Shown in pieces: positions 29,190-38,294 of a DNA stretch of 64,000 nt (the first letter of the stretch is position 1; every line of letters starts with the position of its first letter). The stretch lies in assembly GCF_003014735.1 (NCBI RefSeq), contig NZ_PYAX01000005.1, forward strand, positions 248,001 to 312,000, written 5' to 3'. Below the pieces are notes generated by a model, which was given only the letters and a program-made list of their open reading frames with translations, searched no databases and was not told where the DNA came from. Source of the stretch: Saccharothrix carnea (lineage in GTDB: Bacteria; Actinomycetota; Actinomycetes; Mycobacteriales; Pseudonocardiaceae). The position numbers and the translations under genes were made by a program.

Positions 29190-29594
29190 AACATCGTGCT
29201 GCCTGTGGTGCTGGGTCTGATCGGTGTCGCGTTCGCGACGATCGGCTTCCTCGGCGTGCGGGGCCGACTGCACCGCAACCGCTTCTTCGGCGTGCGGACC
29301 AAGGCCACGCTGCGCGACGACGAGACGTTCGCGCTGGCCAACAAGATCGCCGGGGTGCCGAACGTGGCCGCCGGTGCGATCGCGCTCGTGGCGGCCGTCG
29401 CGGCGGCGGTGAACCCGTCGTTGGCGCTGGTCATCGGCCTGGTCGCGCTGGTCGGCAGCGTGGTGGTCGCGAGCGCGGGCGGCGTGCTGGGCCACCGGGC
29501 CGCCGAGGCGGTTCCCGAGCAGGCACCGGCCGGGTGCGGCGGCTGCGCGTGCTCCGGCGCCGGCGGCGGCTGCAGCGTCCTGACGCGGGCCTAG
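29187..29594 (+). CDS. SdpI-family membrane protein with Cys-rich tail
   Basis: A 135-residue protein. Helix 1 is LPVVLGLIGVAFATIGFLGV. The SdpI-type motif NRFFGVRTKATLRDDETFAL, followed by ANKIAG, lies at about residues 30-55. Two more hydrophobic segments follow. In Bacillus SdpI gives immunity to the SdpC toxin and acts in signalling; actinobacterial relatives have no assigned toxin and none is nearby. Unusually the C-terminus is CGGCACSGAGGGC, four cysteines in thirteen residues, which could bind metal. The last four bases overlap the convergent algH gene. Confidence 0.82.
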   Translation: MNIVLPVVLGLIGVAFATIGFLGVRGRLHRNRFFGVRTKATLRDDETFALANKIAGVPNVAAGAIALVAAVAAAVNPSLALVIGLVALVGSVVVASAGGVLGHRAAEAVPEQAPAGCGGCACSGAGGGCSVLTRA

Positions 29595-30172
29595 TTCCTC
29601 CGGATATCGGTCGGGAAGGTCGCCATCAGCGCCGTGGGCATGCCCTGACGGCGCAGCACCCGACCCCACAGGTCGACGTTCGGCGGGGTGAGCACGTCGT
29701 CGGGCAGGCCCTTCACCACGATCCAGTCGCCGCGCGCGATCTCGTTGCCCAGCTGGCCCTCGCCCCAGCCCGAGTAGCCCGCGAACACCCGCATCCCGCG
29801 CACCTTCGCCACCAGCGCGTCCGGGTCGGCGTCCAGGTCGACCAACGCCACCGGACCGTGCACGCCGACCACGCCGTCGAGTGACGCGAGGTCCTCGCCG
29901 GTGCGCAGCGCGGCCAGGCACAGCGCCGTCTTCTGCTCCACCGGCCCGCCGATGTAGACGGCCTGCGGCCTGGTCACGTGCGGCCCCCACGCGGGCAGCA
30001 CGTCGTGGACCGCGACCTCGCTCGGGCGGTTCAGCACCACGCCGAGGCTGCCTTCCTCCCGGTGGTCGATGACGTAGACCACGGTCCGCAGGAAGTTGGG
30101 GTCGGTCAGAGTCGGTGCCGCGACCAGCAGGGAACCCGGTTCGACGTCGGCATCAGCGCGCACACCACGCAT
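29591..30172 (-). CDS. YqgE/AlgH family protein (UPF0301)
   Basis: A 193-residue protein from the ATG at 30172, with GGGATC upstream; upstream in-frame codons add a basic, unlikely extension. Family motifs are visible: GSLLVAAPTLTDPNFLRTVV at the N-terminus, HREEGSLGVVLNRPSE, and VFAGYSGWGEGQLGNEI. AlgH proteins are widespread and their biochemical role is unresolved. It overlaps the SdpI-like gene tail to tail by four bases. Confidence 0.92.
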   Translation of the reverse strand: MRGVRADADVEPGSLLVAAPTLTDPNFLRTVVYVIDHREEGSLGVVLNRPSEVAVHDVLPAWGPHVTRPQAVYIGGPVEQKTALCLAALRTGEDLASLDGVVGVHGPVALVDLDADPDALVAKVRGMRVFAGYSGWGEGQLGNEIARGDWIVVKGLPDDVLTPPNVDLWGRVLRRQGMPTALMATFPTDIRRN

Positions 30173-30255
30173 GATCCCAGACAACGCCCTCGGTCCCGGC
30201 GACGCAGCACGCGGACGGCGCGGAAGCGGCATCGACGCGGCACGGACGCCGGGCC

Positions 30256-30281
30256 GGAACATCCGGGTTACCGTGTTCGTT
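30256..30281 (+). promoter_or_regulatory. ECF-type promoter for a structured leader RNA
   Basis: GGAAC at 30256-30260 and CGTT at 30278-30281 are separated by 17 bases, the layout recognised by SigE/SigR-class ECF sigma factors. An overlapping TACCGT at 30269-30274 could instead serve as a housekeeping -10. Either would start transcription between about 30281 and 30290, at the small frame that follows. Confidence 0.5.
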
Positions 30282-30284
30282 GTA

Positions 30285-30323
30285 GTGACCGTCAGGCGCC
30301 ATCGAGTCCCCCGGGCCCACTGA
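30285..30323 (+). CDS. Candidate 12-residue leader peptide (MTVRRHRVPRAH)
   Basis: A GTG-initiated frame of 12 codons ending in TGA. It begins at the predicted transcription start, so it would be read from a leaderless or nearly leaderless mRNA. The peptide carries Arg5-His6-Arg7, the basic-x-basic pattern known to arrest ribosomes with macrolides. Bases 30293-30300 inside it are perfectly complementary to 30386-30393 in the downstream structure. Three hairpins and then an MFS exporter follow. There is no conservation evidence, so coding status is tentative. Confidence 0.4.
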   Translation: MTVRRHRVPRAH

Positions 30324-30328
30324 AACGC

Positions 30329-30429
30329 CTACGCGGAATACCGTCCGGCTGGAGCCGCGTAGTGCCACCCGCCGAGAGGCGACCGGGCGCCTGGCACCAG
30401 GGAGGCCGGACCCCACGCGGGTCCGGCCT
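30329..30429 (+). ncRNA. Structured leader or small RNA ending in a terminator, upstream of an MFS exporter
   Basis: Three hairpins in 101 bases. CTACGCGG (30329-30336) pairs with CCGCGTAG (30355-30362). GTGCCA (30362-30367) pairs with TGGCAC (30392-30397) and encloses GCC-GAGA-GGC. AGGCCGGACCC (30403-30413) pairs perfectly with GGGTCCGGCCT (30419-30429) as a terminator-like stem with little U-tract. It does not match the riboswitch consensus sequences I could recall. It may be an antibiotic-responsive attenuator or an independent small RNA. Confidence 0.55.
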
Positions 30430-30453
30430 TCGTGGTTCGCGGGTGCGGAGGCA

Positions 30454-30469
30454 TAGGCTCACCACCGTG
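30454..30469 (+). promoter_or_regulatory. Leaderless -10 element at the MFS exporter gene
   Basis: TAGGCT at 30454-30459 lies seven bases before GTG 30467, with no ribosome site. It gives the exporter a basal promoter downstream of the structured RNA. Confidence 0.55.
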
Positions 30470-31771
30470 ACCACTGCCGGCACCACCGCGGCGAAGCACC
30501 ACCTCGGTGTCCGGAAACTCCTCGCGCTGGCGGACTTCCGCAGGCTGCTGGCCTCCCGGCTGGCCGCCCAGTGGGGTGACGGCCTGTTCCAGGCGGGCCT
30601 CGCCGGCGCGGTCCTGTTCAACCCCGAGCGCCACGCCGACCCGCTCGCCGTCGCGGCCGGGTTCGCCGTGCTGCTGCTCCCGTACTCCGTGGTCGGACCG
30701 TTCGCGGGCGCCCTGCTCGACCGGTGGGACCGCCGCCGGGTGCTGGTGGTGGCGAACCTCACGCGCGCCGTGTTCGTGCTGCTCACCGCGGCGACGGTCG
30801 GGCTCGGCCTCGACGGGGTGCCGCTGTACGCCTCGGCGCTGTTCGTCACCGGGGTGAGCCGGTTCGTCGGCTCGGGCCTGTCCGCGTCGCTGCCGCACGT
30901 CGTGGACGGCGACCACCTGGTGGAGGCGAACGCGTTCGTCACCACGCTCGGCGCGTTGACCGCCGTGCTCGGCGCGGGCTGCGCGGTCGGCCTGCGGTCG
31001 GTGTTCGGCTCCGGTGACGGCGGCTCGGCGTGGACCACGGCGTTCGCCCTCGCGGGGTCGCTCGGCGCGGCTTTCCTGGCCTCCCGCTTCGCGCGTGGCG
31101 CCCTCGGGCCGGACGAGGTGGACGAGCCCAGCCGGACGGTCACCGCGGTGGCCCTGGGCCTGCTGGACGGCGCACGGGCGGCGTGGCGCGCGCCCAGCGT
31201 CGCCGCCGCCTTGCTGGCGCTGCTCGCGCACCGGCTGGCGTTCGGCGCGTCGCTGCTGCTGACGTTGCTGCTGATGCGCAACTCGTTCACCGACTACGGG
31301 CCGTTCAAGGCCGGTATGGCGGGGCTCGGCGAGGTCGCCGTCGCCGGCGGTGCGGGCATCCTGCTGGCGGGACTCGTGACCGACCGGGTGGTGGGCGTGC
31401 TCGGCCGGCGCGGCACGGTCTGCGGCGCGCTGCTGCTGGCCGCCGCCACCCAGCTCGGCCTCGGCCTGCCCATGCTGCTGCCCACCATCCTGGCCGCGTC
31501 GTTCGTGCTCACATTCGCGGGCCAGGTGGTGAAGCTGTGCGTGGACGCGGCCGTGCAGGGCGACATCGGCGACGAGGTTCGCGGCCGGGTGTTCGCCCTG
31601 TACGACACGCTGTTCAACGTCACGCAGGTGGCAGCCGTGACCGCCGCGGCGGCCGTCGTCCCGTTGGACGGTCGGTCGCCCGGACTCGTGATCGCCGCGA
31701 CGGTGGCCTACCTGCTCGGCCTGCTCGGCTACCTGCTCTTGATCAAGCGGTCACCCGCCACCCACCGCTGA
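30467..31771 (+). CDS. MFS transporter (drug-efflux type)
   Basis: A 434-residue major facilitator protein with about twelve hydrophobic segments. The loop after helix 2 carries ALLDRWDRRRVLVVANLTRA, the Asp-Arg-basic pattern of MFS motif A. A second copy of this pattern appears mid-protein (VTDRVVGVLGRRGTV). The fold resembles EntS/macrolide-type exporters, so drug efflux is likely but inferred. The start is fixed by the leaderless -10. Upstream lies a candidate attenuator. A long bidirectional hairpin ends the gene. Confidence 0.88.
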   Translation: MTTAGTTAAKHHLGVRKLLALADFRRLLASRLAAQWGDGLFQAGLAGAVLFNPERHADPLAVAAGFAVLLLPYSVVGPFAGALLDRWDRRRVLVVANLTRAVFVLLTAATVGLGLDGVPLYASALFVTGVSRFVGSGLSASLPHVVDGDHLVEANAFVTTLGALTAVLGAGCAVGLRSVFGSGDGGSAWTTAFALAGSLGAAFLASRFARGALGPDEVDEPSRTVTAVALGLLDGARAAWRAPSVAAALLALLAHRLAFGASLLLTLLLMRNSFTDYGPFKAGMAGLGEVAVAGGAGILLAGLVTDRVVGVLGRRGTVCGALLLAAATQLGLGLPMLLPTILAASFVLTFAGQVVKLCVDAAVQGDIGDEVRGRVFALYDTLFNVTQVAAVTAAAAVVPLDGRSPGLVIAATVAYLLGLLGYLLLIKRSPATHR

Positions 31772-31789
31772 CCTCACCCGCGAGGTCGC

Positions 31790-31862
31790 GTCGACCGTTC
31801 GCGGCCCATCCCGCGGCGATCACGCTTTTCGATCGTCGCGGGATCGGTCGCGAACGGTCGAC
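31790..31862. terminator. Long bidirectional terminator hairpin
   Basis: GTCGACCGTTCGCG (31790-31803) pairs perfectly with CGCGAACGGTCGAC (31849-31862). Inside, ATCCCGCGGCGATC pairs with GATCGTCGCGGGAT with one G-U, closing an ACGCTTTTC loop. The whole 73-base stem sits between the convergent MFS and LuxR genes and should stop both transcripts. Confidence 0.85.
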
Positions 31863-31915
31863 TTCCAGGCGACCGAGCCGCCGTCTGCGGAGCAGCGGCA
31901 ATCGAACACGGCCAT

Positions 31916-32173
31916 TCAACGCGGTAGCGGTAGCCGGATGATCCCCGTCTCGTGCGCGTAGACCACGGCGGCCATCCGGTCACGCAGGTTCAACGCGCGC
32001 AGGATCTCCGACACCACCGCCCCCACCTGGTGCTGGCTCAACGCCAGCACCCGCGCTATCTCGTGGTCCGCGAGCCCCCTGGCCAGGCAGCGGAGCACGG
32101 CCCGCTGCCGGTCGGAGAGCTCGTCCAGCCCTTGTGCCCGGGTGCCCCCCTCGGACAATCCCCAAGCGTTCAT
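31916..32173 (-). CDS. Stand-alone LuxR-type DNA-binding protein
   Basis: An 85-residue protein consisting almost entirely of a LuxR helix-turn-helix: LSDRQRAVLRCLARGLADHE followed by LALSQHQVGAVVSEILRALN. It has no receiver or ligand domain. A ribosome site (GGGGGTGG) precedes ATG 32173. Short LuxR-only proteins of this kind resemble GerE or act as partners of other regulators; the target is unknown. It is upstream-adjacent to cca but reads the same way, with 97 bases between the cca stop and this start. Confidence 0.85.
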   Translation of the reverse strand: MNAWGLSEGGTRAQGLDELSDRQRAVLRCLARGLADHEIARVLALSQHQVGAVVSEILRALNLRDRMAAVVYAHETGIIRLPLPR

Positions 32174-32270
32174 ACGACACCACCCCCAGTGCGCGTGTGA
32201 CGCACACAGTCATGGTCCCGCAACAGGCTGTCACTGGCCAAGCCCAATGACCGAGATTGGTCACTTGGTG

Positions 32271-33728
32271 TCAGTCACGCGGTGGCTGGACGCCCTCCGC
32301 ACGGGCCCACTCGAGCAGCTCCGCGACCGCCTCGTCGTGGTCGAGCGGACCGCGGTCCAGGCGCAGCTCCTTGAGGAACTTCCACGCCTTGCCGACCATC
32401 GGCCCCGGTGGCAGGCCCAGCAGCCGCATGATCTCGTTGCCGTCGAGGTCCGGCCGCACGCGCTTGAGGTCCTCTTCGGCGGCGATCCGCTCGATGCGGC
32501 GCTCCAGGTCGTCGTACGTGCGCTGCAACGCGTTGGCCTTGCGCCGGTTGCGGGTGGTGCAGTCGGCGCGGACCAGCTTGTGCAGGCGGGTGAGCAGGTG
32601 GCCCGCGTCGGTGACGTACCGGCGCACCGCCGAGTCGGTCCACTCGCCGCTGCCGTACCCGTGGAAGCGCAGGTGGAGGTACACGAGGTCGGCGACGTCC
32701 TCGACGATCTCCTTCGAGTACTTCAGCGCGCGCAAACGCTTGCGGACCATCTTCGCGCCGACCACCTCGTGGTGGTGGAACGACACGCCGCCGCCCTCCT
32801 CGAACCGGCGGGTGTCCGGCTTGCCGATGTCGTGCAGCAACGCGGCCAGCCGCAGCACCAGGTCCGGCTCCGGGCCGTCCTCCAGGTCGACGGCCTGCTC
32901 CAGCACGACCAGCGAGTGGTGGAACACGTCCTTGTGCTGGTGGTGCTCGTCGATCTCCAGCTTCATCGCGGGCAGCTCGGGCAGCACCACGTCCGCCAGC
33001 TTCGCCTCGACCATCAGCTCCACGCCCGCCCGCGGGTGCGCGCCGGTGAGCAGCTTGGACAGCTCCACCTGCACGCGTTCGGCGGTGATGCGGGTCAGCT
33101 CGCCGGACATGGCCGCCATGGCGTCCAGCACGCGGGGCGCGACGGTGAAGCCGAGCTGGGACACGAACCGGGCCGCGCGCAGCATCCGCAGCGGGTCGTC
33201 GGAGAACGACTCCTGCGGGGTCGCGGGCGTGTCCAGGACCCTGGCCCGCAGCGCCTCGCGCCCGCCGGTCGGGTCGATGAGGTGCCGGTTCACCACGTCG
33301 TACGCCATCGCGTTGACGGTGAAGTCGCGGCGGACCAGGTCGCCCTCGATGCTGTCGCCGAAGGTCACCTCGGGGTTGCGGGTGACGCCGTCGTAGCTGT
33401 CCGCGCGGAACGTGGTGATCTCGACGGTCTGCCCGTGCTTGGTCGCGCCGACCGTGCCGAACGCGATGCCGGTGTCCCAGATCGCGTCCGCCCAGCCCTT
33501 GAGCAGCGCCATGATCCGCGGCGGCCGGGCGTCGGTGGTGAAGTCCAGGTCACCGGACAGCCGCCCGAGCACGGCGTCCCGCACGCTGCCGCCCACCAGG
33601 TACAGGCGGTGACCGGCCGCGGCGAAGCGGTCGGCCAGTTCCTCGGCGACGGGGAGGGCGCTCAGCAGTTCCACCACGGCATTGTCCTGCTCGGGAGAAG
33701 TGGCGGCGGGTGCGATGGGTCCGGACAC
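32271..33728 (-). CDS. cca: CCA tRNA nucleotidyltransferase
   Basis: A 485-residue enzyme that adds or repairs the 3'-CCA of tRNAs using CTP and ATP. The nucleotidyltransferase signature LVGGSVRDAVLGRLSGDLDF, with the DxD metal ligands, lies near residues 42-62. RRDFTVNAMAYD and DDPLRMLRAARF follow. An HD domain (LLHDIGKPDTRRF) is in the C-terminal half, as in the actinobacterial enzyme. The GTG start lies eight bases after TAGGCT, so the message is probably leaderless. It corresponds to Rv3907c in gene order and diverges from the Nudix gene. Confidence 0.95.
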   Translation of the reverse strand: MSGPIAPAATSPEQDNAVVELLSALPVAEELADRFAAAGHRLYLVGGSVRDAVLGRLSGDLDFTTDARPPRIMALLKGWADAIWDTGIAFGTVGATKHGQTVEITTFRADSYDGVTRNPEVTFGDSIEGDLVRRDFTVNAMAYDVVNRHLIDPTGGREALRARVLDTPATPQESFSDDPLRMLRAARFVSQLGFTVAPRVLDAMAAMSGELTRITAERVQVELSKLLTGAHPRAGVELMVEAKLADVVLPELPAMKLEIDEHHQHKDVFHHSLVVLEQAVDLEDGPEPDLVLRLAALLHDIGKPDTRRFEEGGGVSFHHHEVVGAKMVRKRLRALKYSKEIVEDVADLVYLHLRFHGYGSGEWTDSAVRRYVTDAGHLLTRLHKLVRADCTTRNRRKANALQRTYDDLERRIERIAAEEDLKRVRPDLDGNEIMRLLGLPPGPMVGKAWKFLKELRLDRGPLDHDEAVAELLEWARAEGVQPPRD

Positions 33729-33834
33729 GAGGATCCAGCCTACTGGTCACCGGCCCGCCGTCCGAACGAGTTGACCGCGCAGTTGATCACCAGCCGCCAC
33801 CGGGCTGTCACGTCCGGTAATCGCTGGTCGCCAC

Positions 33835-33849
33835 TACCATCAGGGCATG
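33835..33849 (+). promoter_or_regulatory. Leaderless -10 element at the Nudix gene
   Basis: TACCAT at 33835-33840 lies six bases before ATG 33847. The divergent cca gene has TAGGCT (33742-33737) eight bases before its GTG. Confidence 0.55.
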
Positions 33850-34365
33850 CCCCAGTCGTCCGGTCGCTCCGGCGGTCCCAAGCCGAGGCGCCGGAACCGG
33901 CGCCGCGGTCGCCGGCTGAAGACCGTCGACGAGACCTCGGCCGGCGGACTGGTGCTGGACTTCGAGCAGCACGTCGCCGCGATCATCGGGCGGCTGGACC
34001 GGCGGGGGCGGTTGTTGTGGTCGCTGCCGAAGGGTCACATCGAGGCCGGTGAGACCGCGGAACAGACCGCGGTGCGCGAGGTCGCCGAGGAGACCGGTAT
34101 TCATAGCAGGGTCCTGCGCCCGCTCGGCTCGATCGACTACTGGTTCGTCGCCGAGGACCGGCGGGTGCACAAGACCGTCCACCACTTCCTCCTGGAAGCG
34201 CTGGGCGGCGAGCTTTCCGACGAAGACGTGGAGGTCACCGAGGTGGCGTGGGTGCCCCTTGGCGAACTGGACGACCGGCTCGCCTACGCGGACGAGCGTC
34301 GACTGGTGCGCCGAGCCGCCGAACTGCTCTCCGAGTACCAGACGGACGGAGCGGAGTCGGCGTGA
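33847..34365 (+). CDS. Nudix hydrolase (MutT4-like, by synteny)
   Basis: A 172-residue Nudix protein with a basic N-terminus ([14 protein letters not shown]). The complete Nudix box is [20 protein letters not shown] followed by TGI, giving a nucleoside-diphosphate-linked hydrolase with divalent metal. Position next to cca and murJ matches Rv3908 (MutT4) of Mycobacterium tuberculosis. The stop overlaps the next gene (GTGA), so this heads an operon through murJ. The substrate is not determined. Confidence 0.9.
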   Translation: MPQSSGRSGGPKPRRRNRRRGRRLKTVDETSAGGLVLDFEQHVAAIIGRLDRRGRLLWSLPKGHIEAGETAEQTAVREVAEETGIHSRVLRPLGSIDYWFVAEDRRVHKTVHHFLLEALGGELSDEDVEVTEVAWVPLGELDDRLAYADERRLVRRAAELLSEYQTDGAESA

Positions 34366-36626
34366 AACGGCTGCTGTCCGCACTCGCGGCGGCGGGGATG
34401 CTCCTCGTGGCGACGGCGTCCGCGGCACCCGCCGCACCCGTCGACGGCGGGCGGCTGCCCGTCCGGCCCGCACCGGCGACCCAGGTGTGGGCGACCAGGG
34501 CGCTGTCCAGCCAACCGGACCAGCAGTCCCAGGTGTGGCTGCGCCTGGACGTCGAGGAGATGACCCCCCGGGTGGTCACCGCGGACGGGCCAGACTCGAT
34601 CACCATCTCCGGCAAGGTGGTCAACATCGGCGACCGGCCGATCGAGGACATCGAGCTGCGCCTGGAACGCGGCCAGCCGCTGACCAGCGAGGACGATGTC
34701 CGCCAGGCGCTGCGCGAACCGACCGACGCGGAGTTCGTCCAGCCGAACTTCACGCCCGTCACCGACCGCCTGGAACGCGGCGAGTCCAAGCCGTTCGCGC
34801 TGACCGTGCCCCTGCGCGGCACCGGCCCGACGTCGCTGCGGATCACCGAGCCGGGCATCTACCCGATCCTGGCCAACATCAACGGCGTCCCCGACTTCGG
34901 CGGACGCGCCCGGCTGGCCGCGCTGAGCACCCTGCTGCCGGTGCTCGCGATGCCCGGCGGCCAGGCGCCGACCCCGCCCGCGAACCCCGCCAAGCTGACC
35001 CTGCTGTGGCCGTTGGCCGACCGGCCGCGCGTCGTCACGGCGAGCCCGCTCGTGCTCACCGACGACGAGCTGGCCGGTTCGCTGACCATGGGTGGGCGCC
35101 TGTACGGCCTGCTCATGGCCTACGAGTCGGCGCTGAACGGCCCGCTGGGCACGGGCGTGTGCCTGGCCGTCGAACCCGACCTGCTGCGCACGGTCGAGGC
35201 GATGACCGGTGGCTACCAGGTGCGCGGCCAGGGCGAGGGCAAGGGCAAGAGCGCGGCCGACCTGTGGCTCAACCGGTTGCGCCTGCTGGTCGCCGGCCGG
35301 TGCGTGATCGCGCTGCCGGACGCGGACGCCGACGTCGTCGCGCTGTCCCGGGCCGAGCTGACCGGCCTGGTCGACCTGTCCCTCGCCGGTGCCGAGGTGG
35401 TCCGCCAGGTCCTCTCCGTGCAGCCGACGCAGGGCCTGGCCTGGCCCGAGGACGGCGTGCTCGACCAGCCGACGATGGCGAACCTGACCGCCCGGGGCGT
35501 CACGTCCCTGGTGCTGGACCAGTCGGCGGTCGCGGGCACGCCGGGCACGGGGCCGGTCCGGTTCGACGCGCCGGAGGGCAAGCCGGTCACCGCGGTGCGC
35601 ATCGACGGCATGGTGTCCGACGCGTTGCGCGGCGCGGCGACGACGCGGCCGGTCGCGGGCGTGACCACGCCGAACGAGACCCGTCCCGTGTCGGTGCAGA
35701 ACGCGCTGGCCGCGCTCGCGTTCCGGACCGGGTTCCAGAACACCGGGCAGCACGTGGTCGTCGCGCCGCCGCGCCGGTGGAACGCGCCGACCGGCGAGGT
35801 CGACACGTTGCTGCGCACGACGAACTCGCTGGTCGCGGGCGGATTCGCGACGCCGTTCGGGTTGGAGGCGCTGCTGGCGGCACCGCCGGAGCACACGGCC
35901 GCGTTGAGCTACCCGGTCGAGTCGGGCGCCCGCGAGGTGCCGCCGGCCGTCACCGCCGCGGTCTCCGACTCGTGGCTGCGGTTGCACCACCTGTCGGAGT
36001 CGATGAGCCAACCGGACGCGGCGTCCGCCGAGCCGGGCGACCTGGTCGACCCCGTGCGGCTGACGCTGCTGCGCGCGGTGTCGGGTGCGTGGCGCGGCGA
36101 CGAGGACGGGGCGCGCGCCGCGCTGGCGGTGGGCCGTGAGCAGATCGCCGGGTTGCAGGGCCTGGTCACGGTGACCGAGCCGAACAGCCCGATCCTGCTC
36201 GGCTCCGGCGACAGCCCCATCCCGCTGTCCATCAAGAACCGGCTCGACGTGCGGATCACGGTGCGGATCGTGATCGAGGACACGCCGGGCATCCTGGCCA
36301 AGGACCTGACCGACATCGAGCTGCCCGCGCGTGGCGACCGCCTGGTGCGGGTACCGGTGGAGGTGCAGCGGTCCGGGCGGTTCCCGGTGCACGTCCGCCT
36401 GGTCACCACGAGTGGCGTGGAGCTGGGGGAGCGGGCCCGGTTGGAGGTGTCGTCTTCGGCGTACGGGACGATCACCGTCGTCATCACGGCCCTGGCGGGC
36501 GCCGCGCTGGTGCTGCTGTCGGCCCGGCGCATCTACCGTCGGGTGCGTGCCGCGCGGGCCGCGAGCGCGCAGGTGCCGAACGACGCGAGTGGGGTCACGC
36601 CGCCGGAGAGGTCGAGCACGAGTTGA
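34362..36626 (+). CDS. DUF6049 secreted membrane-anchored protein (Rv3909-like)
   Basis: A 754-residue protein from a GTG overlapping the Nudix stop. It has an N-terminal signal peptide ([20 protein letters not shown]), a long extracytoplasmic region with Ig-like beta segments at both ends, and a C-terminal membrane helix ([20 protein letters not shown]) with a short basic tail. This layout and its place before murJ match Rv3909, whose function is unknown but linked to cell-wall synthesis by its position. Its stop overlaps the murJ start. Confidence 0.85.
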   Translation: MKRLLSALAAAGMLLVATASAAPAAPVDGGRLPVRPAPATQVWATRALSSQPDQQSQVWLRLDVEEMTPRVVTADGPDSITISGKVVNIGDRPIEDIELRLERGQPLTSEDDVRQALREPTDAEFVQPNFTPVTDRLERGESKPFALTVPLRGTGPTSLRITEPGIYPILANINGVPDFGGRARLAALSTLLPVLAMPGGQAPTPPANPAKLTLLWPLADRPRVVTASPLVLTDDELAGSLTMGGRLYGLLMAYESALNGPLGTGVCLAVEPDLLRTVEAMTGGYQVRGQGEGKGKSAADLWLNRLRLLVAGRCVIALPDADADVVALSRAELTGLVDLSLAGAEVVRQVLSVQPTQGLAWPEDGVLDQPTMANLTARGVTSLVLDQSAVAGTPGTGPVRFDAPEGKPVTAVRIDGMVSDALRGAATTRPVAGVTTPNETRPVSVQNALAALAFRTGFQNTGQHVVVAPPRRWNAPTGEVDTLLRTTNSLVAGGFATPFGLEALLAAPPEHTAALSYPVESGAREVPPAVTAAVSDSWLRLHHLSESMSQPDAASAEPGDLVDPVRLTLLRAVSGAWRGDEDGARAALAVGREQIAGLQGLVTVTEPNSPILLGSGDSPIPLSIKNRLDVRITVRIVIEDTPGILAKDLTDIELPARGDRLVRVPVEVQRSGRFPVHVRLVTTSGVELGERARLEVSSSAYGTITVVITALAGAALVLLSARRIYRRVRAARAASAQVPNDASGVTPPERSSTS

Positions 36627-38254
36627 GCGGAACAACCACGGTGACGCAGGAGCAGCAGCAGGGCCCGTCGCTGGCGCGCGCCAGCGGCTCGATGGCCGTC
36701 GCCACGATCGTCAGCCGCGCCTCCGGGCTGCTGTCCAAGCTGCTGCTGCTCGCGATCATCGGCATCGGTGCGGTCAACGACTCCTACCAGGTCGCCACGA
36801 CGCTGCCGACGATGATCAACGAGCTGCTGCTCGGCGGTGTGCTGACCAGCGTGGCGATCCCGCTGCTGGTGCGCGCCGAGAAGGAGGACGGCGACGGCGG
36901 CGAGTCGTACGCCCAGTGGATGATCACCATGTCGGCCGTGCTCCTCGGTGTCGGCACGGTCATCGCGATCGCGTGCGCGCCGCTGCTGACCGCCCTGTTC
37001 ATCGACTCGTCGGAAGCCGAGCCGGAACTGGTCACCGCGTTCGCGTACCTGGTGCTGCCGGGCATCGTGTTCTACGGGCTGTCCGCGCTGATCAGCGCGA
37101 TCCTCAACACCCGGCACGTGTTCGGCCTGCCCACGTGGGCGCCGGTGCTGAACAACGTCGTGGTGATCGTCACGCTGGGCGTGTACTGGCTGATGCCGGG
37201 CCAGATCTCGATCGACCCGGTCGAGATGGGCCAGCCCAAGCTGCTCGTCCTCGGCCTCGGCACGATGCTCGGCGTGGCGGTGCAGGCGTCCGTGCTGATC
37301 CCCGCGCTGCGCCGGACCGGGTTCCGGTTCCGCTGGCGGTGGGGCTGGGACCGGCGGCTGTCGGAGTTCGGCGGCCTGGCGTTCTGGGTGCTGCTGTACG
37401 TGGCGCTCGGTTTCGTCAGCATGGTCGTGCTGACCAGGGTCGCGACGCACGACCGCGGCGCGATCACGGTCTACAACATGCAGTGGCTGATCGCGCAGGT
37501 GCCTTACGGGGTGCTCGGCGTGTCGCTGCTGACCGCGCTGATGCCGAAGATGAGCCGTGCGGCGGCGGCGCACGACACCGACGCGCTGGTCGGCGACCTG
37601 GCGTTCGGCAACCGGATGTCGTCGATCCTGCTGATGCCGTTCAGCGCGCTGATGACGGTCGGCGGGGTGTCGATCGGCCTGGCGGTGTTCTCGCTCGGCG
37701 CGTCCGGCGTCGAGGGCGGCGAGGCGATCGGCACGGCGCTGGCGCTGTCCGCGTTCGGGCTGGTGCCGTACGCGATCACGTTGCTGCAGCTGAGGGTCTT
37801 CTACGCGTTGAAGGACGCCCGGACGCCGACGCTCATCCAGGCGATCATCGTGGTGGTGCGGATCGGGCTGCTGTACGGGTTCCTGGCCGTCTCGCCGCCG
37901 GACAAGCTGGCCGTGGGTGTGTCCATCGCGATGTCGCTGAGCTTCGTGGTCGGCGCCCTGGTGGGGCAGCTGTGGCTGCGGCTGCGGCTCGGCCGGCTGC
38001 GCACCGGTTACACAGCGTGGACGATCTGCCTCACGGTCGTGGCGTCCGCGATCGCGTTCGGGGCAGCGACCGGGCTCGCGTGGCTCGCCGTCGAGGTGCT
38101 CGGGATCGAGTCCCCCGTGGTGGGTGCCTGGGTCGAAGTGGTGATCCAGACGCTCGTCGGGCTGCCGCTGAGCTTCCTGCTGCTGGCCCTGTTCCGGGTA
38201 CCCGAAGTAAAGCCCGCGATCGCCAAGATCAGTCGTTTGGTGGGGCGCCGATGA
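36623..38254 (+). CDS. murJ: Lipid II flippase MurJ
   Basis: A 543-residue MATE-like membrane protein that flips lipid II for peptidoglycan synthesis. About fourteen hydrophobic segments are visible, with the N-terminal SGSMAVATIVSRASGLLSKL and GGVLTSVAIPLLVRAEKEDG typical of MurJ/MviN. It starts at a TTG overlapping the DUF6049 stop, so the two are translationally coupled. Unlike the M. tuberculosis homologue Rv3910, it ends after the transporter domain; the pseudokinase domain is encoded by the next gene. Confidence 0.93.
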   Translation: MSGTTTVTQEQQQGPSLARASGSMAVATIVSRASGLLSKLLLLAIIGIGAVNDSYQVATTLPTMINELLLGGVLTSVAIPLLVRAEKEDGDGGESYAQWMITMSAVLLGVGTVIAIACAPLLTALFIDSSEAEPELVTAFAYLVLPGIVFYGLSALISAILNTRHVFGLPTWAPVLNNVVVIVTLGVYWLMPGQISIDPVEMGQPKLLVLGLGTMLGVAVQASVLIPALRRTGFRFRWRWGWDRRLSEFGGLAFWVLLYVALGFVSMVVLTRVATHDRGAITVYNMQWLIAQVPYGVLGVSLLTALMPKMSRAAAAHDTDALVGDLAFGNRMSSILLMPFSALMTVGGVSIGLAVFSLGASGVEGGEAIGTALALSAFGLVPYAITLLQLRVFYALKDARTPTLIQAIIVVVRIGLLYGFLAVSPPDKLAVGVSIAMSLSFVVGALVGQLWLRLRLGRLRTGYTAWTICLTVVASAIAFGAATGLAWLAVEVLGIESPVVGAWVEVVIQTLVGLPLSFLLLALFRVPEVKPAIAKISRLVGRR

Positions 38255-38278
38255 CACCTGTGACACGACGCGGTCACG

Positions 38279-38294
38279 TACCCTCGGCCCCGTG
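38279..38294 (+). promoter_or_regulatory. Leaderless -10 element at the pseudokinase gene
   Basis: TACCCT at 38279-38284 lies seven bases before GTG 38292. It gives the pseudokinase its own start 25 bases after the murJ stop. Confidence 0.55.

Noticed and set aside
30329-30429. Riboswitch identity for the structured RNA (SAM-IV, guanidine, ZTP, cobalamin, SRP RNA)
   Set aside because: None of the conserved core strings of these classes that I can recall is present, so it is left unassigned.
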